Of a stretch of DNA of 37,354 nucleotides, positions 31,311 to 37,354 are shown piece by piece (positions within the stretch are counted from its first letter, which is position 1; every line of letters starts with the position of its first letter). The stretch comes from a virus. The stretch is from positions 1-37,354 of IMG/VR virus record IMGVR_UViG_3300025769_000336. One strand, given 5' to 3'. The position numbers were made by a program, and so were the translations under genes. The notes beneath the pieces were generated by a model. The model was not told the DNA's origin. It worked only from the letters and a program-made list of their open reading frames with translations, and made no database searches.

Positions 31311-32737
31311 TGGCTAACGAAGTAACAAAATTAAATGGAATAGCAATCGCAAGCATTACTGATTTAAATGGTATTACTGATGCAAACTTAGCAAAGATAA
31401 ATGGACAAGAGTTTACTGGTTCAACAGATGCTCAACTTGTAACATTTGCTACGCAAGATACAGGTGGAACTGCAATAGATGGTGGTACTGGATTTAATAC
31501 TGCTAGGTCTGAAGGTACATCACTTGCTTTTGACCCTGATACAAACCAAGTTATTATTGCTTTTAGTGATGGTGGTAGCTCTACTGTGCCAACAATTAGA
31601 ATTGGAACTGTATCAGGAACAACAATTACATTTGGTGACAAAATTGTAGTTTCAAGTGATACAAACGGAACAACATCTACAGGGTGTCATTATGATACTA
31701 ATACTAATAGGTTGATTGTAACTTATAGAAGTCCATATTCAGCTTACTGGACCAACGCAGGTGTTTTTGCTAAAGCATTTGAATTAAACTCAAGCAGAGG
31801 TGTTGATACAGCAGGTAGTGTAGCAACAGTTTTTAATTCTTCTGGTAATAATGAAGTATCAAGGAATAATCTTTCAGAAATACAAGACCATGATGGAGTT
31901 GTAGACATACTATATGAAGACTATAGCAATGGTAAAGACTATGTTAATACAGTAAAAATAAATGATGCTTCTGCTTGCAGTTTAACAGTAGGTAGTGCTG
32001 CTGAATTTAATGATGATTCTGATAATTTCTTTGGTATTGCTTATAGTCCAGATGCAGATGTAAATGTTATTATGTATACCAAAGGAAACGCTTTAAGAGC
32101 AAGAACTATTACGCATTTTTCTGGTGACCCATCTTTAGGTTCTTATGCCAATTATGGTTTAGCAAATTGCGAATTAGATGCTACTGACCCTCATGGTGGA
32201 AGCTGTATGATTTATGACACAGAGCATAACAAATTTCATTTCTTATTTAGATATGGTGGCAGCAGTAGTAGCAATGCTGTAAACGATAACCTTTATATTG
32301 GTAATCTTTCAGTTTCAGGAACTTCTGTAACATTTGCAAGTACTGGTAATCCGACAACAACCATGAATAATACTGTTGAAATAGACGATTTAAAATATGG
32401 TAGACATTTCGGAAGCAACCAACCTGGTGCTGGTTTGATATATAGCCATCAAAGGCAAAGAATTATAATGCATGGTAATGATGCAAATTCAGAAGCAGGT
32501 GGTACTAAAAATTTCCATATAATAGATTTCAATGGCTCTGCTTATACAAAAACAAGTAGTTATACTGCTATAAATACACTAAATGGTGCTCCATGGGATA
32601 CTGGAGCTATTAGAACAGATAATGCTTCAGGTACATTTGGAAATGTAAACTTATTTTCATACTTTATATATAGTGGAAGCAATGACGGAAAAACATTTAT
32701 ACAAGGTATAGATGCAGGAGATTCAACAATAAGTTAA
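31310..32737 (+). CDS. Second fibre or receptor-binding protein
   Basis: A 475-residue protein. The start MANEVTKLNGIAIASITDLN followed by GITDANLAKINGQEF is a module frequently found at the N-terminus of marine phage tail proteins. The rest reads as beta-propeller-like repeats with FDPDTNQVIIAFSDGG, YDTNTNRLIVTYR, YSPDADVNVIMY and YDTEHNKFHFLFR. Each blade has a D-x-(T/D)-x-N turn. It overlaps the preceding stop (TAATG). Variable surface binding is the likely role. Confidence 0.6.
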   Translation: MANEVTKLNGIAIASITDLNGITDANLAKINGQEFTGSTDAQLVTFATQDTGGTAIDGGTGFNTARSEGTSLAFDPDTNQVIIAFSDGGSSTVPTIRIGTVSGTTITFGDKIVVSSDTNGTTSTGCHYDTNTNRLIVTYRSPYSAYWTNAGVFAKAFELNSSRGVDTAGSVATVFNSSGNNEVSRNNLSEIQDHDGVVDILYEDYSNGKDYVNTVKINDASACSLTVGSAAEFNDDSDNFFGIAYSPDADVNVIMYTKGNALRARTITHFSGDPSLGSYANYGLANCELDATDPHGGSCMIYDTEHNKFHFLFRYGGSSSSNAVNDNLYIGNLSVSGTSVTFASTGNPTTTMNNTVEIDDLKYGRHFGSNQPGAGLIYSHQRQRIIMHGNDANSEAGGTKNFHIIDFNGSAYTKTSSYTAINTLNGAPWDTGAIRTDNASGTFGNVNLFSYFIYSGSNDGKTFIQGIDAGDSTIS

Positions 32738-33030
32738 TGGCTACAATAATAAGACGAAAATCAAATAATACAATTACATTTTGTGGACAGTCAGCTGACT
32801 TTGATGCTGGCTATTTAATATTTATTGGCACAGATGGGATTAGAACTCATGTTATGGATATAACAGCTGACACTCATGAAATTATAAATGATGTTACTTT
32901 GCCAAAAAAATATTTTAAAGATTGCATAACTTATATTGACGGAACATATGCAATACTTACAGATGTAGTAGATGGTATAAACGAAGTTTTTGAAGCCGAT
33001 AATCAACCTTTAATAGAAGTAGAAATATAG
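32737..33030 (+). CDS. Small protein after the fibre, possible fibre partner
   Basis: A 97-residue beta-rich protein (TIIRRKSNNTITFCGQSADF, DCITYIDGTYAILTDVVDG) starting at a TAATG overlap with the fibre stop. Small genes in this place often assist fibre assembly, but nothing in the sequence identifies it. Confidence 0.55.
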   Translation: MATIIRRKSNNTITFCGQSADFDAGYLIFIGTDGIRTHVMDITADTHEIINDVTLPKKYFKDCITYIDGTYAILTDVVDGINEVFEADNQPLIEVEI

Positions 33031-33038
33031 GAGAGCAA

Positions 33039-33212
33039 ATGACATCAGAGGAACAGACTAAAGCAGATTTATTAACTTTGGTACAAGGTCGCAATCAAAG
33101 AATAGCTGAACTAGAACTTTTAGTTTTAGATTTAAACAGAAAGTTACAGGAGGTAACTAATGCCGGGAATGAAGAAAAGACCGATGAAGAAGGGAATAAA
33201 GAAGACAGTTAA
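33039..33212 (+). CDS. Coiled-coil small protein
   Basis: A 57-residue protein starting after AGGAG. It is one amphipathic helix (LLTLVQGRNQRIAELELLVL, DLNRKLQEV) followed by an acidic tail. The 3' part overlaps the next gene in another frame by 53 bp. Not recognised. Confidence 0.6.
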   Translation: MTSEEQTKADLLTLVQGRNQRIAELELLVLDLNRKLQEVTNAGNEEKTDEEGNKEDS

Positions 33213-33258
33213 AAAGAAAAAAATGAAAAAGCCAACTAGGAGAGGGTATGGCTACTAA
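33160..33258 (+). CDS. Lysine-rich micro-protein
   Basis: A 32-residue protein with AGGAGGT upstream of its ATG, starting inside the preceding gene. About half of the residues are Lys or Arg. It ends in GYGY, overlapping the next start by 11 bp. It belongs to a run of five basic micro-proteins, consistent with DNA-condensing or virion-internal roles. Confidence 0.55.
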   Translation: MPGMKKRPMKKGIKKTVKKKKMKKPTRRGYGY

Positions 33259-33442
33259 ACCAAAAACAATTAAAGTAAAAGGTGTAAGCATGAGTGGATT
33301 GTCTACAAGACAACAACAAGCTATGAAAAAACACGGCAAACACCACACAGTAAAGCATCTAAAAGACATGAAGAAACGTATGTCTAAGGGTGCTTCTTTT
33401 ACTAAAGCACATAAACAATCACAGAAAGCAGTAGGAAGATAA
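33248..33442 (+). CDS. Basic small protein
   Basis: A 64-residue Lys/His-rich protein (VKGVSMSGLSTRQQQAMKKH, then GKHHTVKHLKDMKKRMSKG). GGAG precedes the ATG, and the stop overlaps the next start (TAATG). Similar lysine-rich proteins occur in the late region of marine phages. Likely a nucleic-acid or virion-associated protein; no enzyme motif. Confidence 0.65.
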   Translation: MATKPKTIKVKGVSMSGLSTRQQQAMKKHGKHHTVKHLKDMKKRMSKGASFTKAHKQSQKAVGR

Positions 33443-33663
33443 TGAAAATATTTACATCACTAATGCCTTTGATACCACAACCATACAAGAATATTGTAAA
33501 GTTTTTTTTAGCATCACTTAAAAATGTAGATGATAAAGAAGAACTTAAAAGAATAGGAAATCTATTTGCTGATATACTTGAAGATGGAAAGGTTACTCCT
33601 CAAGAGTGGCTTTCATTAGGTGGTAAAAAAGGATTAAACATACTTAAGGGAAACGGAAAATAA
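33442..33663 (+). CDS. Small helical protein of unknown function
   Basis: A 73-residue protein with a hydrophobic first half (IFTSLMPLIPQPYKNIVKFF) and FADILEDGKVTPQEWLSLGG, which looks like a short EF-hand-type loop with helix. It may associate with membranes. Overlaps both neighbours (TAATG). Confidence 0.55.
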   Translation: MKIFTSLMPLIPQPYKNIVKFFLASLKNVDDKEELKRIGNLFADILEDGKVTPQEWLSLGGKKGLNILKGNGK

Positions 33664-33824
33664 TGGCTCCTAAAAAAAAGAAAAAAGGTTTGTATGCAAA
33701 CATACACGCTAAAAGAAAAAGAATTAAAGCAGGTTCTGGTGAAAAAATGAGAAAGCCGGGAAGCAAAGGTGCACCAACAGCTAAAGATTTTAGAAAATCT
33801 AAAAAAACAGCTAAGAAAAGATAA
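33663..33824 (+). CDS. Basic micro-protein of a marine phage type
   Basis: A 53-residue protein, MAPKKKKKGL at the start and GSGEKMRKPGSKGAPTAKDF in the middle. This pattern is known to me from many marine phage hypothetical proteins. About 40% Lys/Arg. TAATG overlaps on both sides. Function unknown; virion or DNA association is the reasonable guess. Confidence 0.7.
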   Translation: MAPKKKKKGLYANIHAKRKRIKAGSGEKMRKPGSKGAPTAKDFRKSKKTAKKR

Positions 33825-34096
33825 TGGTTAAAAAAGCATTTCAAAATCCTAAAGGTGGTCTTAACGCTAAAGGTCGTGCTCATTTTAAACGAACTGAAGG
33901 TTCTAATCTTAAAAGACCATTAAAAACAGGCACTTCTGGTAGACGTGTTAGTTTTGCTGCTAGATTTGGTGGCATGGCTGGTTCAATGAAAAAGAAAAAC
34001 GGAGAACCAACTCGTCTTGCTCTTGCTTTAAAAGCATGGGGATTTAGCAGCAAAGAAGCTGCTAGAAATTTTGCAAGAAGAAATAAAAAAAGTTAA
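33824..34096 (+). CDS. Basic small protein resembling DUF6321
   Basis: A 90-residue protein. GGLNAKGRAHFKRTEGSNLK, RRVSFAARFGGMAGSM and PTRLALALKAWGFSS follow the order of DUF6321-type proteins (KGR, NLK, SFxARxxGM, ALxxW), which lack a known function and are common in marine phages. High Lys/Arg content. It starts at a TAATG overlap. Confidence 0.7.
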   Translation: MVKKAFQNPKGGLNAKGRAHFKRTEGSNLKRPLKTGTSGRRVSFAARFGGMAGSMKKKNGEPTRLALALKAWGFSSKEAARNFARRNKKS

Positions 34097-34105
34097 TGAG
34101 GAATT

Positions 34106-34231
34106 ATGCCAAAACCAAAAGGTAAAAAGAAATATAGTAAAGCACAGATGAAGATAGCTAGAGTGGCTAAACCTAGAAACAAAATTACTGGTGCTGATTT
34201 TAAAAAACTAAAAAGAAAGAAAAAGAAATAA
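34106..34231 (+). CDS. Basic micro-protein with AKPRNKIT motif
   Basis: A 41-residue protein (KAQMKIARVAKPRNKITGAD, then FKKLKRKKKK). GAGGAATT stands before the ATG. Similar sequences (IAxVAxPRNKIT.ADFKKL) accompany the preceding family in marine phages. The stop overlaps the next start (TAATG). Confidence 0.65.
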   Translation: MPKPKGKKKYSKAQMKIARVAKPRNKITGADFKKLKRKKKK

Positions 34232-34380
34232 TGGGTAAACTTAGACCACAAATATTTTTAGCTATAGTAGTGCTAGGTATACTAGCAGCTATTGGTGCAT
34301 TAAAAGGAGTCCCTGAACTAGCAACAGCTACAATAGGTGGCATTATAGCATTAGGAATGAAGGTACTTGAAAACGAATAA
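34231..34380 (+). CDS. Two-segment membrane protein, holin candidate
   Basis: A 49-residue protein with a hydrophobic segment at about 7-24 (IFLAIVVLGILAAIGAL) and a second at about 32-43 (ATIGGIIALGM). The start is positively charged and the end is acidic. Size and layout fit a small holin, but no endolysin lies nearby, so other membrane roles remain open. Confidence 0.55.
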   Translation: MGKLRPQIFLAIVVLGILAAIGALKGVPELATATIGGIIALGMKVLENE

Positions 34381-34474
34381 AAAACAAATAAAAAAGAAAG
34401 TAGTAACTTCTACTGCTTTGCTTGCCTTGTGTTTAGGAAGTATAATTGTTATTGGAGAACTATATTCAAGATGA
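34367..34474 (+). CDS. Possible small signal-anchor protein (TTG start)
   Basis: A TTG at 34367 after GAAGG opens a 35-codon frame: a lysine-rich head (KTNKKQIKKKVV) and one membrane segment (TALLALCLGSIIVIG). It overlaps the preceding gene and ends in an ATGA overlap with the next gene, which supports reality. A spanin-like or anchor role is only suggested by shape. Confidence 0.45.
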   Translation: MKTNKKQIKKKVVTSTALLALCLGSIIVIGELYSR

Positions 34475-35586
34475 AAAGAATAATAAAAATAATTAAATCA
34501 ATAATTAAATTACCTGTAAATATTGTTAAAGGTATTGGCAAACTTATATTAGGAATGGCTAATTTTATTTATGACATTGCAAGAGCTTTTGTTAGGATGA
34601 TTGTTTTTATTATTAAATCACCATTGTTGTTAGCTATACAGTCTTACAAGAAAGGCATAATTATAAGAGATTATGTTATGGCTAAAGTAGATTATTTAGA
34701 TAACGAAAGTAAAAAGTGGCATAGGTTTTTTCAAACTTTGGCATTACCATATAATGCTTTATTAAAACTAGGATTTAGTCCACAGATGGCTATGAGTTTT
34801 CTAGCAGTAGGTTCAACAGTTGGTACTGGTGTAGTAGTAAACGAAACTATATTAGCAGAAAGGTCTTTTAGTAATCGTGATGCAGGTGTATATCTTGCAC
34901 CATCAGATATGCCTAACTCTGAATGGGAAGAACAACTACAAGAAGAAGTAACAACTAACACGCTTAGAGTTTTACTTAATGACACTCCAGTAGAAACTAT
35001 TGATATATCAAATGTAAACGTAGGAACATCTTACGCATCTAATGGGCAACCATCAGCTTTGCCTTCGGGTAAAACAGAGGCAATACTAATTGATGGTAAC
35101 AACACACGGATTGAAATAGGTAAACTTACGTTTAGTCGTAACAGTTGTAAAACATTAAACCTTGAAAATATAAATGCAAATAAAGTAACACTTACTAATA
35201 ACCAAGCTGATGGACTATCTGTATACCAAACAGCTTCATCTACAATACCTAACTTACGAGTATCAGGTGGTTACTATATGGCAGACCTATTACAGACAGA
35301 AGGTGGGTTATATGACCGAATACACATTTCACCATTAGATAGCATTAGTGCTACTAAAGTTTATGTAAACGAATTAAAGTTAGAAAATATTGTTTCTAGT
35401 GGTGGTACTTGTGACCTTAAAAAATTAGACATAGGTGAATTAGAAATTACGTTTAATAGAATAGGTGGAGATAATTCTTTAGTATCTAAAGCATTAACAG
35501 TATCAAGTACAGTTACAAGTGCAAATTGGGTAGTAGATGGCAACATTGAAGTTTTGATGGGTGAAGTAACAAGAAAACCTAATTAA
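34471..35586 (+). CDS. Membrane-interacting protein with beta-rich C-terminus
   Basis: A 371-residue protein. The start at 34471 (ATGA overlap with the upstream frame) is preferred over the upstream in-frame start at 34429. Residues 1-70 form repeated basic and hydrophobic helices (MKRIIKIIKSIIKLPVNIVK, then RMIVFIIKSPLLLAI). A further hydrophobic stretch lies near 105-125 (AMSFLAVGSTVGTGVVV). The C-terminal half is a ladder of short strands (IDISNVNV, IEIGKLTF, LNLENINANKVTL) like a beta-helix or stacked sheet. The final 77 residues are nearly identical to the fragment at 1-234. Function unknown; membrane attack, pore or fibre roles are possible. Confidence 0.6.
   Translation: MKRIIKIIKSIIKLPVNIVKGIGKLILGMANFIYDIARAFVRMIVFIIKSPLLLAIQSYKKGIIIRDYVMAKVDYLDNESKKWHRFFQTLALPYNALLKLGFSPQMAMSFLAVGSTVGTGVVVNETILAERSFSNRDAGVYLAPSDMPNSEWEEQLQEEVTTNTLRVLLNDTPVETIDISNVNVGTSYASNGQPSALPSGKTEAILIDGNNTRIEIGKLTFSRNSCKTLNLENINANKVTLTNNQADGLSVYQTASSTIPNLRVSGGYYMADLLQTEGGLYDRIHISPLDSISATKVYVNELKLENIVSSGGTCDLKKLDIGELEITFNRIGGDNSLVSKALTVSSTVTSANWVVDGNIEVLMGEVTRKPN
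35353..35586 (+). repeat. Second copy of the window's first 234 bases
   Basis: This stretch aligns without gaps to 1-234 (offset 35352) with 10 mismatches. They are denser in the last third. Past the stop codon the two regions diverge quickly, although both continue into an FmdB-like gene. Confidence 0.95.
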
Positions 35587-35588
35587 AT

Positions 35589-35644
35589 TTGCAATATTAT
35601 CTAAACGAGAATTAAATAAAAAAAATATTAGTGGAAGTGTACAC
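35589..35644 (+). promoter_or_regulatory. Promoter with GTGTACAC site before the second FmdB-like gene
   Basis: TTGCAA (35589-35594), 17 bp, then TTAAAT (35612-35617). An 8-bp palindrome GTGTACAC (35637-35644) lies about 20 bp after the -10, just upstream of the ATG. The left-hand copy of this gene has no such spacer; it overlaps the preceding stop. Confidence 0.4.
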
Positions 35645-35648
35645 ATAC

Positions 35649-35804
35649 ATGCCTTTGTACGAATACATATGCAACAATGAAAACTGTGATAAAGAAACTT
35701 TTGAGGTTCTGACGAGCTTTGATGAGTCCCCAGAGGTATGTCCAGATTGCAAAGAAAGAAGCGAAGATAGAAAGAAGTTCTATCAGTTTGATTTCAGGAT
35801 GTAA
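35649..35804 (+). CDS. FmdB-type small zinc-ribbon protein (second version)
   Basis: A 51-residue protein starting MPLYEYIC with C8, C13 and the knuckle CPDC (31-34). The C-terminal DRKKFYQFDFRM is almost the same as in the version at 234-389. The middle differs. Unlike that copy, it is separated from the upstream gene by 62 bp and has its own candidate promoter and palindrome. Confidence 0.8.
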   Translation: MPLYEYICNNENCDKETFEVLTSFDESPEVCPDCKERSEDRKKFYQFDFRM

Positions 35805-35807
35805 TTA

Positions 35808-35888
35808 ATGAAATGGTACGATATAGCCATTCTAGTGTATATTTTCTTGCTTCTTTTGGCAGTCCTTGTAGGTGAGATTACTAATTAG
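35808..35888 (+). CDS. Single-pass membrane micro-protein
   Basis: A 26-residue frame starting four bases after the FmdB-like stop: KWYDIAILVYIFLLLLAVLV, then GEITN. It is almost entirely one membrane segment. It has no counterpart after the left-hand FmdB-like gene. Phage micro-proteins of this shape are easily missed; expression is unproven. Confidence 0.5.
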   Translation: MKWYDIAILVYIFLLLLAVLVGEITN

Positions 35889-35935
35889 TCTTTTAAAAAA
35901 AAAGAGTGGTGGTGTACACTACCCCTTTATAGGTA

Positions 35936-35972
35936 AAACCTAATCTCTTTTTGCCGAAGAATGATTAGGTTT
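35936..35972. terminator. Convergent-junction stem-loop
   Basis: AAACCTAATC (35936-35945) and GATTAGGTTT (35963-35972) form a perfect 10-bp stem with a 17-nt loop between the rightward late genes and the leftward gene ending at 35999. It mirrors the hairpin at 389-411 in position but not in sequence. Confidence 0.6.
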
Positions 35973-35998
35973 GTCATTTAGCCGAAAGGAGTTGGCTA

Positions 35999-36316
35999 TC
36001 ATAGAAGTATATCATTAACTGAATCTAAGAACAATGGTGTTCCCTCTCCAGAATAATTACCTTTTATATTATATTCAAAATAATCTCTAGCTTCATCTTC
36101 TGTCATGTCGTCATTGACCATCAAGCATGAAATAACTTTTACTGAATCATATATTGCTAAAGACTTGTTGAACTCGTGAGCAACTCCGACAAGAGCCGAA
36201 GAAAACTTATCTGGAAGCAACATTGCTTTCTCATTACAATCTTCCAAATACCTTTTAAATACTATTGAATACACTCTTTCTCCTTCTTTCGCTTCACTTA
36301 GTTTACCCCATTTCAT
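35999..36316 (-). CDS. Conserved small phage protein paired with a resolvase (second version)
   Basis: A 105-residue homologue of the protein at 3396-3653, with ALVGVAHEFNKSLAIYD and DEARDYFEYNIKGNYSGEGT. It has an extra N-terminal part (MKWGKLSEAKEGERVYSIVF). It overlaps the upstream resolvase stop by ATGA as in the left copy. Function unknown. Confidence 0.8.
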   Translation of the reverse strand: MKWGKLSEAKEGERVYSIVFKRYLEDCNEKAMLLPDKFSSALVGVAHEFNKSLAIYDSVKVISCLMVNDDMTEDEARDYFEYNIKGNYSGEGTPLFLDSVNDILL

Positions 36317-36684
36317 ATTGATAAGTCTTTTCTACTTTTTAATAATTTATTATGATTTTCATTTTTCAAAACTAAATGTTTTGCAATATTTAAAAAATCA
36401 TCAAGGTAAAGAGTAACAACATGCTGTACATCCCTTTTACCTTTTTCTTTATGTGCCTGAAAAAGAATAGGATATTTGTGAGTGTACTTACCCACTTCCT
36501 TTATTCCTTCCAATGCCTTTAATGTTTTCTTGGAACAGACATCACCTTTCTTGACTTCACCAACAATGGTGTGGGAAGTTATGTCAGGTATGTCTGACCC
36601 ACTACGCCCTGTCACAGGGATTCTTGTCCCATGTATTTTCTTAGCGTATTCTCTTTCTTGTGATTTCCATGTATTTCTGTGCAT
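36313..36684 (-). CDS. PD-(D/E)xK resolvase (second version)
   Basis: A 123-residue homologue of the protein at 3650-4033. RIPVTGRSGSDIPDI is followed by GEVKKGD, giving the same catalytic layout. Middle and C-terminal parts differ strongly. GGAG stands before the ATG, and the palindrome GTGTACAC (36685-36692) touches the start codon. The stop overlaps the partner gene (ATGA). Confidence 0.75.
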   Translation of the reverse strand: MHRNTWKSQEREYAKKIHGTRIPVTGRSGSDIPDITSHTIVGEVKKGDVCSKKTLKALEGIKEVGKYTHKYPILFQAHKEKGKRDVQHVVTLYLDDFLNIAKHLVLKNENHNKLLKSRKDLSI

Positions 36685-36697
36685 GTGTACACTCCTA

Positions 36698-37012
36698 CTA
36701 GAATCTTCTTGCGAACAATTCTTCTGTTTTTGGAGATGGTATCAGTCTATAAAGAAATAATCCATGTCCTTCATTGTGTCTTTCAAGTATGCTTGAACCA
36801 TGTTTTTCGTTTCTAAAACTTCTTAGGTCTGCACTTATACTGGCTTCCGGAAAACGATTTGGATATCTTCTTGAAAGTTCTGAACATATCTCACTTAAAG
36901 TTCTTCCTTTGCCATCTCTCATCAAATGATAAACTCTTTGAAGCTGTGTTATTAGTCGGTCTTTATCAAACCTTTCATCGTATCCTTCTCCATAAAATGT
37001 GAATTGACTCAT
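36698..37012 (-). CDS. Winged-helix-type phage protein
   Basis: A 104-residue protein. QRVYHLMRDGKGRTLSEICS, then PEASISADLRSFRNEKHGS, fits a helix-turn-helix followed by a wing with LFLYRL. This pattern is known from many phage hypothetical proteins with the arrangement MxDGxWRTLxEI, PEASISARLRDFRK and GLxEYRL. It may bind DNA. The gene is absent at the corresponding left-hand position and overlaps the upstream stop (ATGA). Confidence 0.7.
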   Translation of the reverse strand: MSQFTFYGEGYDERFDKDRLITQLQRVYHLMRDGKGRTLSEICSELSRRYPNRFPEASISADLRSFRNEKHGSSILERHNEGHGLFLYRLIPSPKTEELFARRF

Positions 37013-37188
37013 ATTCTATCTCCATAATCCGGAACATCTTGCTCCTCTTCTAGCATCATATTCTCCAAATCTATTTCGTATTTTTCTTCTATGTATTGCA
37101 AGAATTTTATTTCGTCTAATTCTTTTAGTTTATCTCTCATTTCAGAAATTATTAAATCTTGCTCTGTACCTGTCATGTAATTTTTCAT
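37009..37188 (-). CDS. Small acidic helical protein
   Basis: A 59-residue protein (EMRDKLKELDEIKFLQYIEE, then IDLENMMLEEEQDV) with a strong negative charge. GAGGAAAT precedes the ATG at 37188, and an in-frame ATG at 37176 is an alternative start. The stop overlaps the next start (ATGA). No family recognised. Confidence 0.6.
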   Translation of the reverse strand: MKNYMTGTEQDLIISEMRDKLKELDEIKFLQYIEEKYEIDLENMMLEEEQDVPDYGDRI

Positions 37189-37197
37189 TCCATTTCC

Positions 37198-37354
37198 TCA
37201 ATCTTTTCTTACTGCAAATTCACCACTACAAGTCTGGCTGTCATCCCCATACTCTGTGCCTGTAAATTTAACAGTTACTTTTAAATCCTTTGGGATTGTT
37301 TCGTAGCCTCTATCTTCCATCTGCTCTACCACTTCTTCTGTGATGTCTTCACCT
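37198..37354 (-). CDS. Partial acidic early protein with GDDSQ motif
   Basis: Only the last 51 residues are inside the window; the 5' end lies beyond the right edge. LKVTVKFTGTEYGDDSQ followed by SGEFAV matches the C-terminus of the protein at 7856-8161. In the left region several replication genes separate this family from the resolvase pair; here only two genes do. Confidence 0.75.
   Translation of the reverse strand, partial: GEDITEEVVEQMEDRGYETIPKDLKVTVKFTGTEYGDDSQTCSGEFAVRKD

Larger units (their letters stand above)
35637..36692. repeat. Three GTGTACAC palindromes
   Basis: GTGTACAC occurs at 35637-35644, 35912-35919 and 36685-36692. The first and third are part of AGTGTACACAT, on plus and minus strand respectively, both next to start codons. 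This looks like an operator set for the right-hand arrangement. I noticed none in the left-hand equivalent region. Confidence 0.45.

Overview
This window reads as most of an AT-rich genome of a small tailed phage, probably a marine podovirus-like phage from metagenomic DNA. The basis is a complete head and packaging module (small and large terminase, portal, scaffold, major capsid), a beta-rich tail/fibre module without a recognisable tape-measure, tightly overlapping genes (ATGA and TAATG junctions throughout), and a leftward early module with its own replication genes. Strong GGAGG ribosome binding sites argue against a Bacteroidetes host. A low-GC marine proteobacterium (SAR11-like) is plausible but is inference. 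I see no integrase, DNA polymerase, RNA polymerase or recognisable endolysin.

Layout. 1-389 (+): the 3' end of a late gene and a small FmdB-type zinc-ribbon gene, closed by a hairpin at a convergent junction. 427-9398 (-): the early module. Read in its own direction it starts with small, often acidic proteins (9398-7316). It continues with two small genes, a ribbon-helix-helix protein, a putative annealing/recombination protein, a lambda-O-like initiator with a probable internal origin, a DnaC-like loader, a zinc micro-protein, a PD-(D/E)xK resolvase and its small partner. Last come a ParB-fold protein and a GHKL ATPase carrying an HExxH motif. 9399-10244: a non-coding divergent control region rich in inverted repeats. 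10245-35888 (+): terminase, portal, two giant virion proteins (940 and 1386 aa), scaffold, capsid, small head proteins, connector, beta-propeller-like nozzle candidate, fibres, a run of tiny lysine-rich proteins, small membrane proteins, a membrane/beta-rich protein and a second FmdB-like gene. 35999-37354 (-): the beginning of another early region.

The two ends are related. Bases 1-234 match 35353-35586 with 10 mismatches, almost all silent, and both copies are followed by an FmdB-like gene, a convergent terminator and homologous leftward genes. The right-hand early region is a different, shorter arrangement: homologues of the resolvase pair, then an HTH gene, then a homologue of an acidic early protein. 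The simplest reading is one phage genome of about 35 kb whose contig runs on into a relative, either by strain-mixed assembly or from a concatemer of related phages. A genuinely larger genome with a duplicated region is the alternative.

How it works together: several leftward genes follow a repeated leader (stem-loop, ACAAACAAT box, GGAGGTTAA) with sigma70-like promoters. Replication probably uses the phage initiator and loader to recruit the host replisome. Recombination (annealing protein, resolvase) would build and resolve concatemers for headful packaging. The rightward operon then builds the virion.
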